From contig OX326957.1 of NCBI GenBank assembly GCA_946800325.1, forward strand, positions 30,181,054 to 30,245,053: a stretch of 64,000 nt of DNA, given 5' to 3'. The position numbers were made by a program, and so were the translations under genes. A model generated the notes under the pieces. It ran no database searches and was not told the origin of the DNA. It worked only from the letters and a program-made list of their open reading frames with translations. The first letter of the stretch is position 1; each line of letters starts with the position of its first letter. This document shows positions 26,816-39,250 of the stretch, piece by piece. The DNA is from Luzula sylvatica (lineage: Eukaryota > Streptophyta > Magnoliopsida > Poales > Juncaceae).

Positions 26816-27863
26816 TATTTTTAGATCATTTGAATCGTATCTTTTACTACATAACGTTTCACCAAAATTTACAAACACTAAGAAAGTTTGTTTTTCGATT
26901 AAAAACAATATGTTTATGCTTTTGGGAGTTCAAATAACGTATTTTTAGATCATTTGAATCGTATCTTTTACTACATAACATTTGACCAAAATTTACAAAC
27001 ACTAAGAAAGTTTGTTTTTCGATTCAAAACAATCTGTTTATGCTTTGGGGAGTTCAAATGACGTATTTATAGATCATTTGAATCGTATCTTTTACTACAT
27101 AACATTTCACCAAAATTGACAAACACTAAGAAAGTTTGTTTTTCGATTCAAAACAATTTGTTTATGCTTTGGGGAGTTCAGATAACGTATTTTTAGATCA
27201 TTTGAATCGTATCTTTTACTACATAACATTTCACCAAAACATACAAACACTAAGAAAGTTTGTTTTTCGTTTCAAAACAATTTGTTTATGCTTTGGGGAG
27301 TCAAATAATGTAATTTTAGACCATTTGAATCGTATCATTTACTACATAACATTTCACCAAATTTACAAACACTAAGAAAGTTTGTTTTTCGATTCAAAAC
27401 AATTTGTTTATGCTTTGGGGAGTTCAAATAACGTATTTTTAGACCATTTGAATCCAATATTTTACTACATAACATTTCACCAAAATTTACAAACACTAAG
27501 AAAGTTTATTTTTCGATTCAAAACAATTTGTTTATGCTTTGGGGAGTTCAAATAACGTATTTTTAAATCATTTGAATCGTATCTTTTACAACATAACATT
27601 TCACCAAAATTTACAAACACTAAGAAAGTTTGTTTTCCGATTCAAAACAATTTGTTTATACCTTGGGGAGTTCAAATAACGTAATTTTGGACCATTTGAA
27701 TCGTATCTTTTACTACACAACATTTCACCAAAATTTACAAACACTAAGAAATGTTTGTTTTTCGATTCAAAATAATTTTTTTATGCTTTGGGGAGTTCAA
27801 ATAACATATTTTTAGATCATTTGAATCGTATCTTTTACTACATAACATTTCACCAAAATTTAC
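26377..27863 (+). repeat. 12-monomer higher-order repeat, unit 1 (1487 bp)
   Basis: The unit begins at AAACACAAAG (26377). Ordered private variants include AAAGACTAAG, ACTATATAACATTTGAC, ATTCGAATCG, AACGTTTCACC, GCTTTTGGG, AATGACGTATTTATAG, GTTCAGATAACG, CAAAACATACAAAC, GGGGAGTCAAATAATG, GAATCCAATATTTTAC, AAGTTTATTTTTCG and AAGAAATGTTTG. This unit differs from the next by a few changes, including GTATTTTCAGATC (later GTATTTTTAGATC). Confidence 0.9.
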
Positions 27864-29351
27864 AAACACAAAGAAAGTTTGTTTTTCGATTCAAAACAAT
27901 TTGTTTATGCTTTGGGGAGTTCAAATAACGTATTTTTAGATCATTTGAATCGTATCATTTACTACATAACATTTCACCATAATTTACAAAGACTAAGAAA
28001 GTTTGTTTTTTCGATTCAAAACAATCTGTTTATGCTTTGGGGAGTTCAAATAACGTATTTTTAGATCATTAGAATCGTATCTTTTACTATATAACATTTG
28101 ACAAAAATTTACAAACACTAAGAAAGTTTGTTTTTCGATTCAAAATAATCTGTTTATGCTTTGGGGAGTTCAAATAACGTATTTTTAGATCATTCGAATC
28201 GTATCTTTTACTACATAACATTTCACCAAAATTGACAAACACTAAGAAAGTTTGTTTTTCGATTCAAAACAATTTGTTTATGCTTTGGGGAGTTCAAATA
28301 ACGTATTTTTAGATCATTTGAATCGTATCTTTTACTACATAACGTTTCACCAAAATTTACAAACACTAAGAAAGTTTGTTTTTCGATTCAAAACAATATG
28401 TTTGTGCTTTTGGGAGTTCAAATAACGTATTTTTAGATCATTTGAATCGTATCTTTTACTACATAACATTTGACCAAAATTTACAAACACTAAGAAAGTT
28501 TGTTTTTCGATTCAAAACAATCTGTTTATGCTTTGGGGAGTTCAAATGACGTATTTATAGATCATTTGAATCGTATCTTTTACTACATAACATTTCACCA
28601 AAATTGACAAACACTAAGAAAGTTTGTTTTTCGATTCAAAACAATTTGTTTATGCTTTGGGGAGTTCAGATAACGTATTTTTAGATCATTTGAATCGTAT
28701 CTTTTACTACATAACATTTCACCAAAACATACAAACACTAAGAAAGTTTGTTTTTCGTTTCAAAACAATTTGTTTATGCTTTGGGGAGTCAAATAATGTA
28801 ATTTTAGACCATTTGAATCGTATCATTTACTACATAACATTTCACCAAATTTACAAACACTAAGAAAGTTTGTTTTTCGATTCAAAACAATTTGTTTATG
28901 CTTTGGGGAGTTCAAATAACGTATTTTTAGACCATTTGAATCCAATATTTTACTACATAACATTTCACCAAAATTTACAAACACTAAGAAAGTTTATTTT
29001 TCGATTCAAAACAATTTGTTTATGCTTTGGGGAGTTCAAATAACGTATTTTTAAATCATTTGAATCGTGTCTTTTACAACATAACATTTCACCAAAATTT
29101 ACAAACACTAAGAAAGTTTGTTTTCCGATTCAAAACAATTTGTTTATACCTTGGGGAGTTCAAGTAACGTAATTTTGGACCATTTGAATCGTATCTTTTA
29201 CTACACAACATTTCACCAAAATTTACAAACACTAAGAAATGTTTGTTTTTCGATTCAAAATAATTTTTTTATGCTTTGGGGAGTTCAAATAACATATTTT
29301 TAGATCATTTGAATCGTATCTTTTACTACATAACATTTCACCAAAATTTAC
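27864..29351 (+). repeat. 12-monomer higher-order repeat, unit 2 (1488 bp)
   Basis: Starts at AAACACAAAG (27864), exactly 12 monomers long. Same ordered variants as unit 1 apart from scattered changes such as AATATGTTTGTGC near 28395 and GAATCGTGTC near 29063. A run of six T gives GTTTTTTCGATTC near 28005 and again at 29493 in the next unit, but not in unit 1, so units 2 and 3 share the closer ancestor there. Confidence 0.9.
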
Positions 29352-30555
29352 AAACACAAAGAAAGTTTGTTTTTCGATTCAAAACAATTTGTTTATGCTT
29401 TGGGGAGTTCAAATAACGTATTTTTAGATCTTTTGAATCGTATCATTTACTACATAACATTTCACCATAATTTACAAAGACTAAGAAAGTTTGTTTTTTC
29501 GATTCAAAACAATCTGTTTATGCTTTGGGGAGTTCAAATAACGTATTTTTAGATCATTAGAATCGTATCTTTTACTATATAACATTTGACAAAAATTTAC
29601 AAACACTAAGAAAGTTTGTTTTTCGATTCAAAATAATCTGTTTATGCTTTGGGGAGTTCAAATAACGTATTTTTAGATCATTCGAATCGTATCTTTTACT
29701 ACATAACATTTCACCAAAATTGACAAACACTAAGAAAGTTTATTTTTCGATTCAAAACAATTTGTTTATGCTTTGGGGAGTTCAAATAACGTATTTTTAG
29801 ATCATTTGAATCGTATCTTTTACTACATAACATTTCACCAAAATTTACAAACACTAAGAAAGTTTGTTTTTCGATTCAAAACAATCTGTTTATGCTTTTG
29901 GGAGTTCAAATAACGTATTTTTAGATCATTTGAATCGTTTCTTTTACTACATAACATTTGACCAAAATTTACAAACACTAAGAAAGTTTGTTTTTCGATT
30001 CAAAACAATATGTTTATGCTTTGGGGAGTTCAAATGACGTATTTTTAGATCATTTGAATCGTATCTTTTACTACATAACATTTCACCAAAATTGACAAAC
30101 ACTAAGAAAGTTTGTTTTTCGATTCAAAACAATTTGTTTATGCTTTGGGGAGTTCAGATAACGTATTTTTAGATCATTTGAATCGTATCTTTTACTACAT
30201 AACATTTCACCAAAACATACAAGCAATAGGAAAGTTTGTTTTTCGTTTCAAAACAATTTGTTTATGCTTTGGGGAGTCAAATAATGTAATTTTAGACCAT
30301 TTGAATCGTATCTTTTACTACATAACATTTCACCAAATTTACAAACACTAAGAAAGTTTGTTTTTCGATTCATAACAATTTGTTTATGCTTTGGGGAGTT
30401 CAAATAACGTATTTTTAGACCATTTGAATCGAATCTTTTAATACATAACATTTCACCAAAATTTACAAACACTAAGAAAGTTTATTTTTCGATTCAAAAC
30501 AATTTGTTTATGCTTTGGGGAGTTCAAATAACGTATTTTTAGATCATTTGAATCG
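29352..30555 (+). repeat. 12-monomer higher-order repeat, unit 3 (partial)
   Basis: Starts at AAACACAAAG (29352) and follows unit 2 for almost ten monomers. It then departs: the monomer after about 30555 is a CGTTTCAAAAC type with the short GGGGAGTCAAATAATG centre, where units 1 and 2 have TTTATACCTTGG. Private changes include ACAAGCAATAGGAAAG near 30220 and GAATCGAATC near 30427. Confidence 0.85.
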
Positions 30556-31525
30556 TATCGTATTTTACATACCATTTCACCAAAATATACAAACACTAAA
30601 AAAGTTTGTTTTTCGTTTCAAAACAATTTGTTTATGCTTTGGGGAGTCAAATAATGTAATTTTAGACCATTTGAATCGTATCTTTTACTACATAACATTT
30701 CACCAAATTTACAAACACTAAGAAAGTATGTTTTTCGATTCAAAACAATTTGTTTATGCTTTGGGGAGTTCAAATAACGTATTTTTAGACCATTTGAATC
30801 GAATCTTTTACTACATAACATTTCACCAAAATTTACAAACACTAAGAAATTTTGTTTTTCGATTCAAAACAATATGTTTATGCTTTGGGGAGTTCAAATA
30901 ACGTATTTTTAGATCATTCGAATCGTATCTTTTAGAACATAACATTTCACCAAAATTTACAAACACTAAGAAAGTTTGTTTTTCAATTCAAAACAATTTG
31001 TTTATGCTTTGGGGAGTTCAAATAACGTAATTTTGGACAATTTGATTCGTATCTTTTACTACACAACATTTCACCACAATTTACAAACACTAAGAAATGT
31101 TTGTTTTTCACTTCAAAATAATTTTGTTATGTTTTGGGGAGTTCAAATAACATATTTTTAGATCATTTGAATCGTATCTTTTACCACATAACATTTCATC
31201 AAATTTGACAAACACTAAGAAAGTTTGTTTTTCGATTCAAGACAATCTGTTGAAGCTTTGGGGAGTTCAAATAACGTATTTTTAGACCATTCGAATCGTA
31301 TCTTTTACTACATAACATTTAACCAAAATTTACAAACAGTAAGAAAGTTTGTCTTTCGATTCAAAACAATCTGTTTGTGCTTTGGGGAGTTCAAATAACG
31401 TTATTTTAGACCATTTGAATCGTATCTTTTACTGCATAACATTTCACCAAAATTTACAAACACTAAGAAAGTTTGTTTTTCGATTCAAAACAATTTGGTT
31501 ATGCTACGGGGAGTTCAAATAACGT
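30556..31525 (+). repeat. Satellite monomers between higher-order blocks
   Basis: About eight monomers. The first two repeat the CGTTTCAAAAC / GGGGAGTCAAATAATG / GAATCGAATC group seen 370 bp earlier (30248 and 30618), a three-monomer step. The rest is mixed, with AAGAAATGTTTG near 31095 and TTTGGTTATGCTACGG near 31490. No gene or foreign insertion seen. Confidence 0.8.
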
Positions 31526-32021
31526 ATTTTTAGATCATTTGAATCGTATCTTTTACTACATAACATTTCACCAAAATTTACAAACACTAAGAAAGTTTGT
31601 TTTTCGACTAAAAACAATTTGTTTATGCTTTGGGGAGTTCAAATAACGTAATTTTAGACCATTTGAATCGTATCTTTTACTACGCAACATTTCACAAAAA
31701 TTTACAAACACTAAGAAAGTATGTTTTTCGATTCAAAATAATTTTTTTATGCTTTGGGGAGTTCAAACAACATATTTTTAGATCATTTGAATCGTATCTT
31801 TTACCACATAACATTTCACCAAATTTGACAAGCACTAAGAAAGTTTGTTTCTCGATTCAAGACAATATGTTTATGCTTTGGGGAGTTCAAATAACGTATT
31901 TTTAGATAATTTGAATAGTATCTTTTACTACATAACATTTCACCAAAAATTACAAACACTAAGAAAGTTTGTTTTTCTATTCAAAACAATCTATTTATGC
32001 TTTGGGGAGTTCAAATAACGC
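31526..32021 (+). repeat. 496-bp four-monomer tandem duplication, copy 1
   Basis: Four monomers: CGACTAAAAACAATTTG; AGTATG with AATAATTTTTTTATG; TTGACAAGCACTAAG with CTCGATTCAAGAC; and CACCAAAAATTAC with TTTTTCTATTC. The first base differing to the left is 31525 (T, against C at 32021). Within the 496 bp I found no difference from copy 2. Confidence 0.93.
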
Positions 32022-32517
32022 ATTTTTAGATCATTTGAATCGTATCTTTTACTACATAACATTTCACCAAAATTTACAAACACTAAGAAAGTTTGTTTTT
32101 CGACTAAAAACAATTTGTTTATGCTTTGGGGAGTTCAAATAACGTAATTTTAGACCATTTGAATCGTATCTTTTACTACGCAACATTTCACAAAAATTTA
32201 CAAACACTAAGAAAGTATGTTTTTCGATTCAAAATAATTTTTTTATGCTTTGGGGAGTTCAAACAACATATTTTTAGATCATTTGAATCGTATCTTTTAC
32301 CACATAACATTTCACCAAATTTGACAAGCACTAAGAAAGTTTGTTTCTCGATTCAAGACAATATGTTTATGCTTTGGGGAGTTCAAATAACGTATTTTTA
32401 GATAATTTGAATAGTATCTTTTACTACATAACATTTCACCAAAAATTACAAACACTAAGAAAGTTTGTTTTTCTATTCAAAACAATCTATTTATGCTTTG
32501 GGGAGTTCAAATAACGC
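32022..32517 (+). repeat. 496-bp four-monomer tandem duplication, copy 2
   Basis: Identical to 31526-32021 at offset 496 as far as I compared by eye. The match carries on for about 82 bp past 32517, until GATTC replaces GACTA at 32600. This is the cleanest very recent duplication in the window, or an assembly duplication. Confidence 0.93.
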
Positions 32518-34399
32518 ATTTTTAGATCATTTGAATCGTATCTTTTACTACATAACATTTCACCAAAATTTACAAACACTAAGAAAGTTTGTTTTTCGAT
32601 TCAAAACAATTTGTTTTTGCTTTGGGGAGTTCAAATAACATATTTTTAGATCATTTGAATCGTATCATTTACTACATAACATTTCACTAAAATTTACAAA
32701 CACTAAGAAAGTTTGTTTTTCGATTCAAAACAATCTGTTTATGGTTTGGGGAGTTCAAATAACGTATTTTTAGATCATTTGAATCGTATCATTTACTACA
32801 TAACATTTCACCAAAATTTACAAACACTAAGAAAGTTTTTTTTTCGATTCAAAACAATCTGTTTATGATTTGGGGAGTTCAAATAACATATTTTTAGATC
32901 ATTTGAATCGTATCTTTTACAACATAACATTTCACCAAAATTTACAAACACTAAGAAATGTTTGTTTTTCGATTCAAAATAATTTTGTTATGCTTTGGGG
33001 AGTTCAAATAACATATTTTTAGATCATTTGAATCGTATCTTTTACCACATAACATTTCATCAAATTTGACAAACACTAAGAAAGTTTGTTTTTCGATTGA
33101 AGACAATCTGTTTAAGCTTTGGGGAGTTCAAATAACGTATTTTTAGCTCATTTGAATCGTATCTTTTACTACATAACATTTCAACAAAACTTACAAACAC
33201 TAAGAAAGTTTGTTTTTCGATTCAAAACAATATGTTTATGTTTTGGGGAGTTCAAATAACGTATTTTCAGATCATTTGAATCGTATCTTTTACTACATAA
33301 CATTTCACCAAAATTTACAAACACTAAGATAGATTGTTTTTCGATCCAAACCAATTTGTTTATGCTTTGGGGAGTTCTAAGAACATATTTTTAGATCATT
33401 TGAATCGTATCTTTTACTACATAACTTTTCACCAAAATTTACAATCACTAAGAAAGTTTGTTTTTCGTTTCAAAACAATCTGTTTATTCTTTGGGGAGTT
33501 CAATTAACTTAATTTTAGACCATTCGAATCGTATCTTTTAGTACATAACATTTAATCAAAATTTACAAACAGTAAGAAAGTTTGTTTTTTGATTCAAAAC
33601 AATATGTTTGTGCTTTGGGGAGTTCAAATAACGTAATTTTAGACCATTTGAATCGTATCTTTTACTACACAACATTTCACCAAAATTTACAAACACTAAG
33701 AAAGTTTGTTTTTCGATTCAAAATAATTTTTTTATGCTTTGGGGAGTTCAAACAACATATTTTTAGATCATTTGAGTCGTATCTTTTACCACATAACATT
33801 TCACCAAATTTGACAAGCACTAAGAAAGTTTGTTTCTCGATTCAAGACAATATGTCTATGCTTTGGGGAGTTCAAATAACGTATTTTTAGATAATTTGAA
33901 TCGTATCTTTTACTACATAACAATTCACCAAAACTTACAAACACTAAGAAAGTTTGTTTTTCTATTCAAAACAATCTATTTATGCTTTGGGGAGTTCAAA
34001 TAACGCATTTTTAGATCATTTGAATCGTATCTTTTACTACATAACATTTCACCCAAATTTACAAACACTAAGAAAGTATGTTTTTCGATTCAAAACAATT
34101 TGTTTATGCTTTGGGGAGTTCAAATAACGTATTTTTAGATCATTTGAATCGTATCTTTTACTACATAATATTTCACCAAAATTTACAAACACTAAGAAAG
34201 TTTATTTTTCGATTCAAAACAATTTGTTTATGCTTTGGGGAGTTCAAATAACGTATTTTTAGATCATTTGAATCGTATCAGTTACTACATAACATTTCAC
34301 CAAAATTTACAAACACTAAGAAAGTTTGTTTTTCGATTCAAAACAATCTGTTTATGCATTGGGGAGTTCAAATAACGTATTTTTAGATCATTTTAATCG
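32518..34399 (+). repeat. Satellite monomers, related to 48.4-49.9 kb
   Basis: About 15 monomers with no close tandem copy. Segments resemble farther regions. The stretch with AATATGTCTATGC (33851) matches 48728 and 50710. ATCAGTTACTAC and ACATAATATTTCACC recur near 49790-49905. AAGAAATGTTTG / TTTTGTTATGC (32953) is a marker shared with 40512, 42123, 43364, 45473 and 47706. Confidence 0.75.
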
Positions 34400-37300
34400 T
34401 ATCTTTTACTATATAACATTTGACCAAAATTTACAAACACTAAGAAAGTTTGTTTTTCGATTCAAAACAATCTGGTTATGCTTTGGGGAGTTCAAATAAC
34501 GTATTTTTAGATCATTCGAATCGTATCTTTTACTACATAACATTTCACCAAAATTGACAAACACTAAGAAAGTTTGTTTTTCGATCCAAAACAATTTGTT
34601 CATCCTTTGGGGAGTTCAAATAACGTATTTTTAGATCATTTGAATCGTATCTTTTACTACATAACATTTCACCAAAATTTACAAACACTAAGAAAGTTTG
34701 TTTTTCATTTCAAAACAATTTGTTTATGCTTTGGGGAGTCAAATAATGTAATTTTAGACCATTTGGATTGTATCTTTTACTACATAACATTTCACCAAAT
34801 TTACAAACACTAAGAAAGTTTGTTTTTCGATTCAAAACAATTTGTTTATGCTTTGGGGAGTTCAAATAACATATTTTTAGATCATTTGAATTGTATCTTT
34901 TACTACATAACATTTCACCAAAATTTACAAACACTACGAAAGTTTGTTTTTCGATTCAAAACAATCTGTTTATGCTTTGGGGAGTTCAAATAACGTATTT
35001 TTAGATCATTTGAATCATATCTTTTACAACATAACATTTCACCAAAATTTACAAACACTAAGAAAGTTTGTTTTTCGATTCAAAACAATTTGTTTATGCT
35101 TTGGGGAGTTCAAATAACGTAATTTTGGACCATTTGAATCGTATCTTTTACTACACAACATTTCACCAAAATTTACAAACACTAAGAAAGTTTGTTTTTC
35201 GATTCAAAATAATTTTTTTATGCTTTGGGGAGTTCAAATAATATATTTTTAGATCATTTGAATCGTATCTTTTACCACATAACATTTCACCAAATTTGAA
35301 AAACACAAAGAAAGTTTGTTTTTCGATTCAAGACAATCTGTTTATGCTTTGGGGAGCTCAAATAACGTATTTTTAGATCATTTGAATCGTATCTTTGACT
35401 ACATAACATTTCACCAAAACTTACAAACACTAAGAAAGTTTGTTTTTCGATTCAAAACAATCTGTTTATGCTTTGGGGAGTTCAAATAACGTATTTTTAG
35501 ATCATTTGAATCGTATCTTTTACTACATAACATTTCACCAAAATTTACAAACACTAAGATAGTTTGTTTTTCGATTCAAACCAATTTGTTTATGCTTTGG
35601 GGAGTTCTAAGAACATATTTTTAGATCATTTGAATCGTATCTTTTACTACATAACTTTTCACCAAAATTTACAATCACTAAGAAAGTTTGTTTTTCGTTT
35701 CAAAACAATCTGTTTATGCTTTGGGGAGTTCAAATAACGTAATTTTAGACCATTTGAATTGGTCTTTTACTACATAACATTTCACAAAAATTTACAAACA
35801 CTAAGAAAGTTTGTTTTTCGACTCAAAACAATTTGTTTATGCTTTGGGGAGTTCAAATAACGTAATTTTAGACCATTTGAATCGTATCTTTTACTACACA
35901 ACATTTCACCAAAATTTACAAACACTAAGAAAGTATGTTTTTCGATTCAAAATAATTTTTTTATGCTTTGGGGAGTTCAAACAACATATTTTTAGATCAT
36001 TTGAATCGTATCTTTTACCACATAACATTTCACCAAATTTGACAAGCACTAAGAAAGTTTGTTTCTCGATTCAAGACAATCTGTTTATGCTTTGGGGAGT
36101 TCAAAAAACGTATTTTTCGATCATTTGAATCGTATCTTTTACTACATAACAATTCACCAAAACTTACAAACACTAAGAATGTTTGTTTTTCTATTCAAAA
36201 CAATCTGTTTATGCTTTGGGGAGTTCAAATAACGTATTTTTAGATCATTGGAATCGTATCTTTTACAACATAACATTTCACCAAGATTTACAAACACTAA
36301 GAAAGTATGTTTTTCGATTCAAAACAATTTGTTTATGCTTTGGGGAGTTCAAATAACGTATTTTTAGATCATTTGAATCGTATCTTTTACTACATAACAT
36401 TTCACCAAAATTTTCAAACACTAAGAAAGTTTGTTTTTCGATTCAAAACAATTTGTTTATGCTTTGGGGAGTTCGAATAACGTATTTTTAGATCATTGGA
36501 ATCGTATCTTTTACTACATAACATTTCACCAAAATTTACAAACACTAAGAAAGTTTGTTTTTCGATCCAAAACAATCTGTTTATGCTTTAGGGAGTTCAA
36601 ATAACGTATTTTTAGATCATTCGAATCGTATCTTTTACTACATAACATTTCACCAAAATTTACAAACACTAAGAAAGTTTGTTTTTCGATTGAAAACAAT
36701 CTGTTTATGCTTTGGGGAGTTCAAATAACGTATTTTTAGATCATTTGAATCGTATCTTTTACAACATAACATTTCACCAAAATTTACAAACACTAAGAAA
36801 GTTTGTTTTCCGATTCAAAACAATTTGTTTATGCTTTGGGGAGGTCAAATAACGTATTTTTAGATCATTTGAATCGTATCTTTTACTACATAACATTTCA
36901 CCAAAATTTACAAACACTAAGAAAGTTTGTTTTTCGATTCAGAACAATTTGTTTATTCTTTGGGGAGTTCGAATAACGTAATTTTCGATCATTTGAATCG
37001 TATCTTTTACTACATAACAATTCACCAAAACTTACAAACACTAAGAAAGTTGTATTTTCTATTCAAAACAATCTGTTTATGCTTTGGGGAGTTCAAATAA
37101 CGTATTTTTAGATCATTTGAATCGTATCTTTTACAACATAACATTTCACCAAGATTTACAAACACTAAGAAAGTATGTTTTTCGATTAAAAACAATTTGT
37201 TTATGCTTTGGTGAGTTCAAATAACGTATTTTTAGATCATTTGAATCGTATCTTTTACTACATAACATTTCACCAAAATTTACAAACACTAAGAAAGTTT

Positions 37301-39250
37301 GTTTTTCGATTCAACACAATTTGTTTATGCTTTGGGGAGTTCAAATAACGTATTTTTAGATCATTTGAATCGTATCTTTAACTACATAACATTTCACCAA
37401 AATTTACAATCACTAAGAAAGTTTATTTTTCGATTCAAAACAATCTGTTTATGCTTTGGGGAGTTCAAATAACGTAATTTTAGACCATTTGAATCGTATC
37501 TTTTATTACATAACATTTCACAAAAATTTACAAACACTAAGAAAGTTTGTTTTTCGAGTCAAAACAATCTATTTATGCTTCGGGGAGTTCAAATAACGTA
37601 ATTTTAGACCATTTGAATCGTATCTTTTACTACACAACAATTCACCAAAATTTAGAAACACAAAGAAAGTATGTTTTTCGATTCAAAATAATTTTTTTAT
37701 GCTTTGGGGAGTTCAAATAACATATTTTTAGATCATTTGAATCGTATCTTTTACCACATAACATTTAACCAAATTTGACAAGCACTAAGAAAGTTTGTTT
37801 CTCGATTCAAGACAATCTGTTTATGCTTTGGGGAGTTCAAATAACGTATATTTCGATCATTTGAATCGTATCTTTTACTACATAACAATTCACCAAAACT
37901 TACAAACACTAAGAAAGTTTGTTTTTCTATTCAAAACAATCTGTTTATGCTTTGGGGAGTTCAAATAACGTATTTTTAGATCATTGGAATCGTATCTTTT
38001 ACAACATAACATTTCACCGAGATTTACAAACGCTAAGAAAGTATGTTTTTTGATTCAAAACAATTTGTTTATGCTTTGGGGAGTTCAAATAACGTATTTT
38101 TAGATCATTTGAATCGTATCTTTTACTACATAACATTTCACCAAAATTTACAAACACTAAGAAAGTATGTTTTTCGATTCAAAACAATTTGTTTATGCTT
38201 TGGGGAGTTCGAATAACGTATTTTTAGATCATTTGAATCGTATCTTTTACTACATAACATTTAACCAAAATTTACAAACACTAAGAAAGTTAGTTTTTCG
38301 ATTCAAAACAATCTGTTTATGCTTTAGGGAGTTAAAATAACGTATTTTTAGATCATTTGAATCGTATCTTTTACTACATAACATTTCACCAAAAATTTAC
38401 AAACACTAAGAAAGTTTGTTTTTCGATTCAAAACAATCTGTTTATGCTTTGGGGAGTTCAAATAACGTATTTTTAGATCATTTGAATCGTATCTTTTACA
38501 ACATAACATTTCACCAAAATATACAAACACTAAGAAAGTTTGTTTTTCGATTCAAAACAATTTGTTTATGCTTTGGGGAGGTCAAATAACGTATTTTTAG
38601 ATCATTTGAATCGTATCTTTTACTACATAACATTTCACCAAAATTTACAAACACTAAGAAAGTTTGTTTTTCGTTTCAAAACAATTTGTTTATGCTTTGG
38701 GGAGTCAAATAATGTAATTTTAGACCCTTTGAATCGTATCTTTTACTACATAACATTTCACCAAATTTACAAACACTACGAAAGTTTGTTTTTCGATTTA
38801 AAACAATCTGTTTATGCTTTGGGGAGTTCAAATAACATATTTTTAGATCATTTGAATCGTATCTTTTACTACATAACATTTCACCAAAATTTACAAACAC
38901 TAAGAAAGTTTGTTTTTCGATTCAGAACAATTTGTTTATTCTTTGGGGAGTTCGAATAACGTAATTTTCGATCATTTGAATCGTATCTTTTACTACATAA
39001 GAATTCACCAAAACTTACAAACACTAAGAAAGTTGTATTTTCTATTCAAAACAATCTGTTTATGCTTTGGGGAGTTCAAATAACGTATTTTTAGATCATT
39101 TGAATCGTATCTTTTACAACATAACATTTCACCAAGATTTACAAACACTAAGAAAGTATGTTTTTCGATTCAAAACAATTTGTTTATGCTTTGGGGAGTT
39201 CAAATAACTTATTTTTAGATCATTTGAATCGTATCTTTTACTACATAACA
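34400..39250 (+). repeat. Long-range duplicated segment, left copy (~4.85 kb)
   Basis: Matches 52374-57220 in the same order. The offset is 17974 at the left (AATCTGGTTATGC), 17726 in the middle (ACACTAAGATAG at 35551 and 53277; AAGAATG at 36175 and 53901) and about 17971 at the right (TGTATTTTCTATTC at 37051 and 55023). The steps are close to two whole monomers, so the copies differ by two-monomer gains or losses. Shared odd variants include GGTCTTTTAC, CACCGAGATTTAC, TTTTCGATCATTTG and GCTTTAGGGAG. Long matching across about 18 kb means part of the array was copied and then separated by later amplification. Confidence 0.85.
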
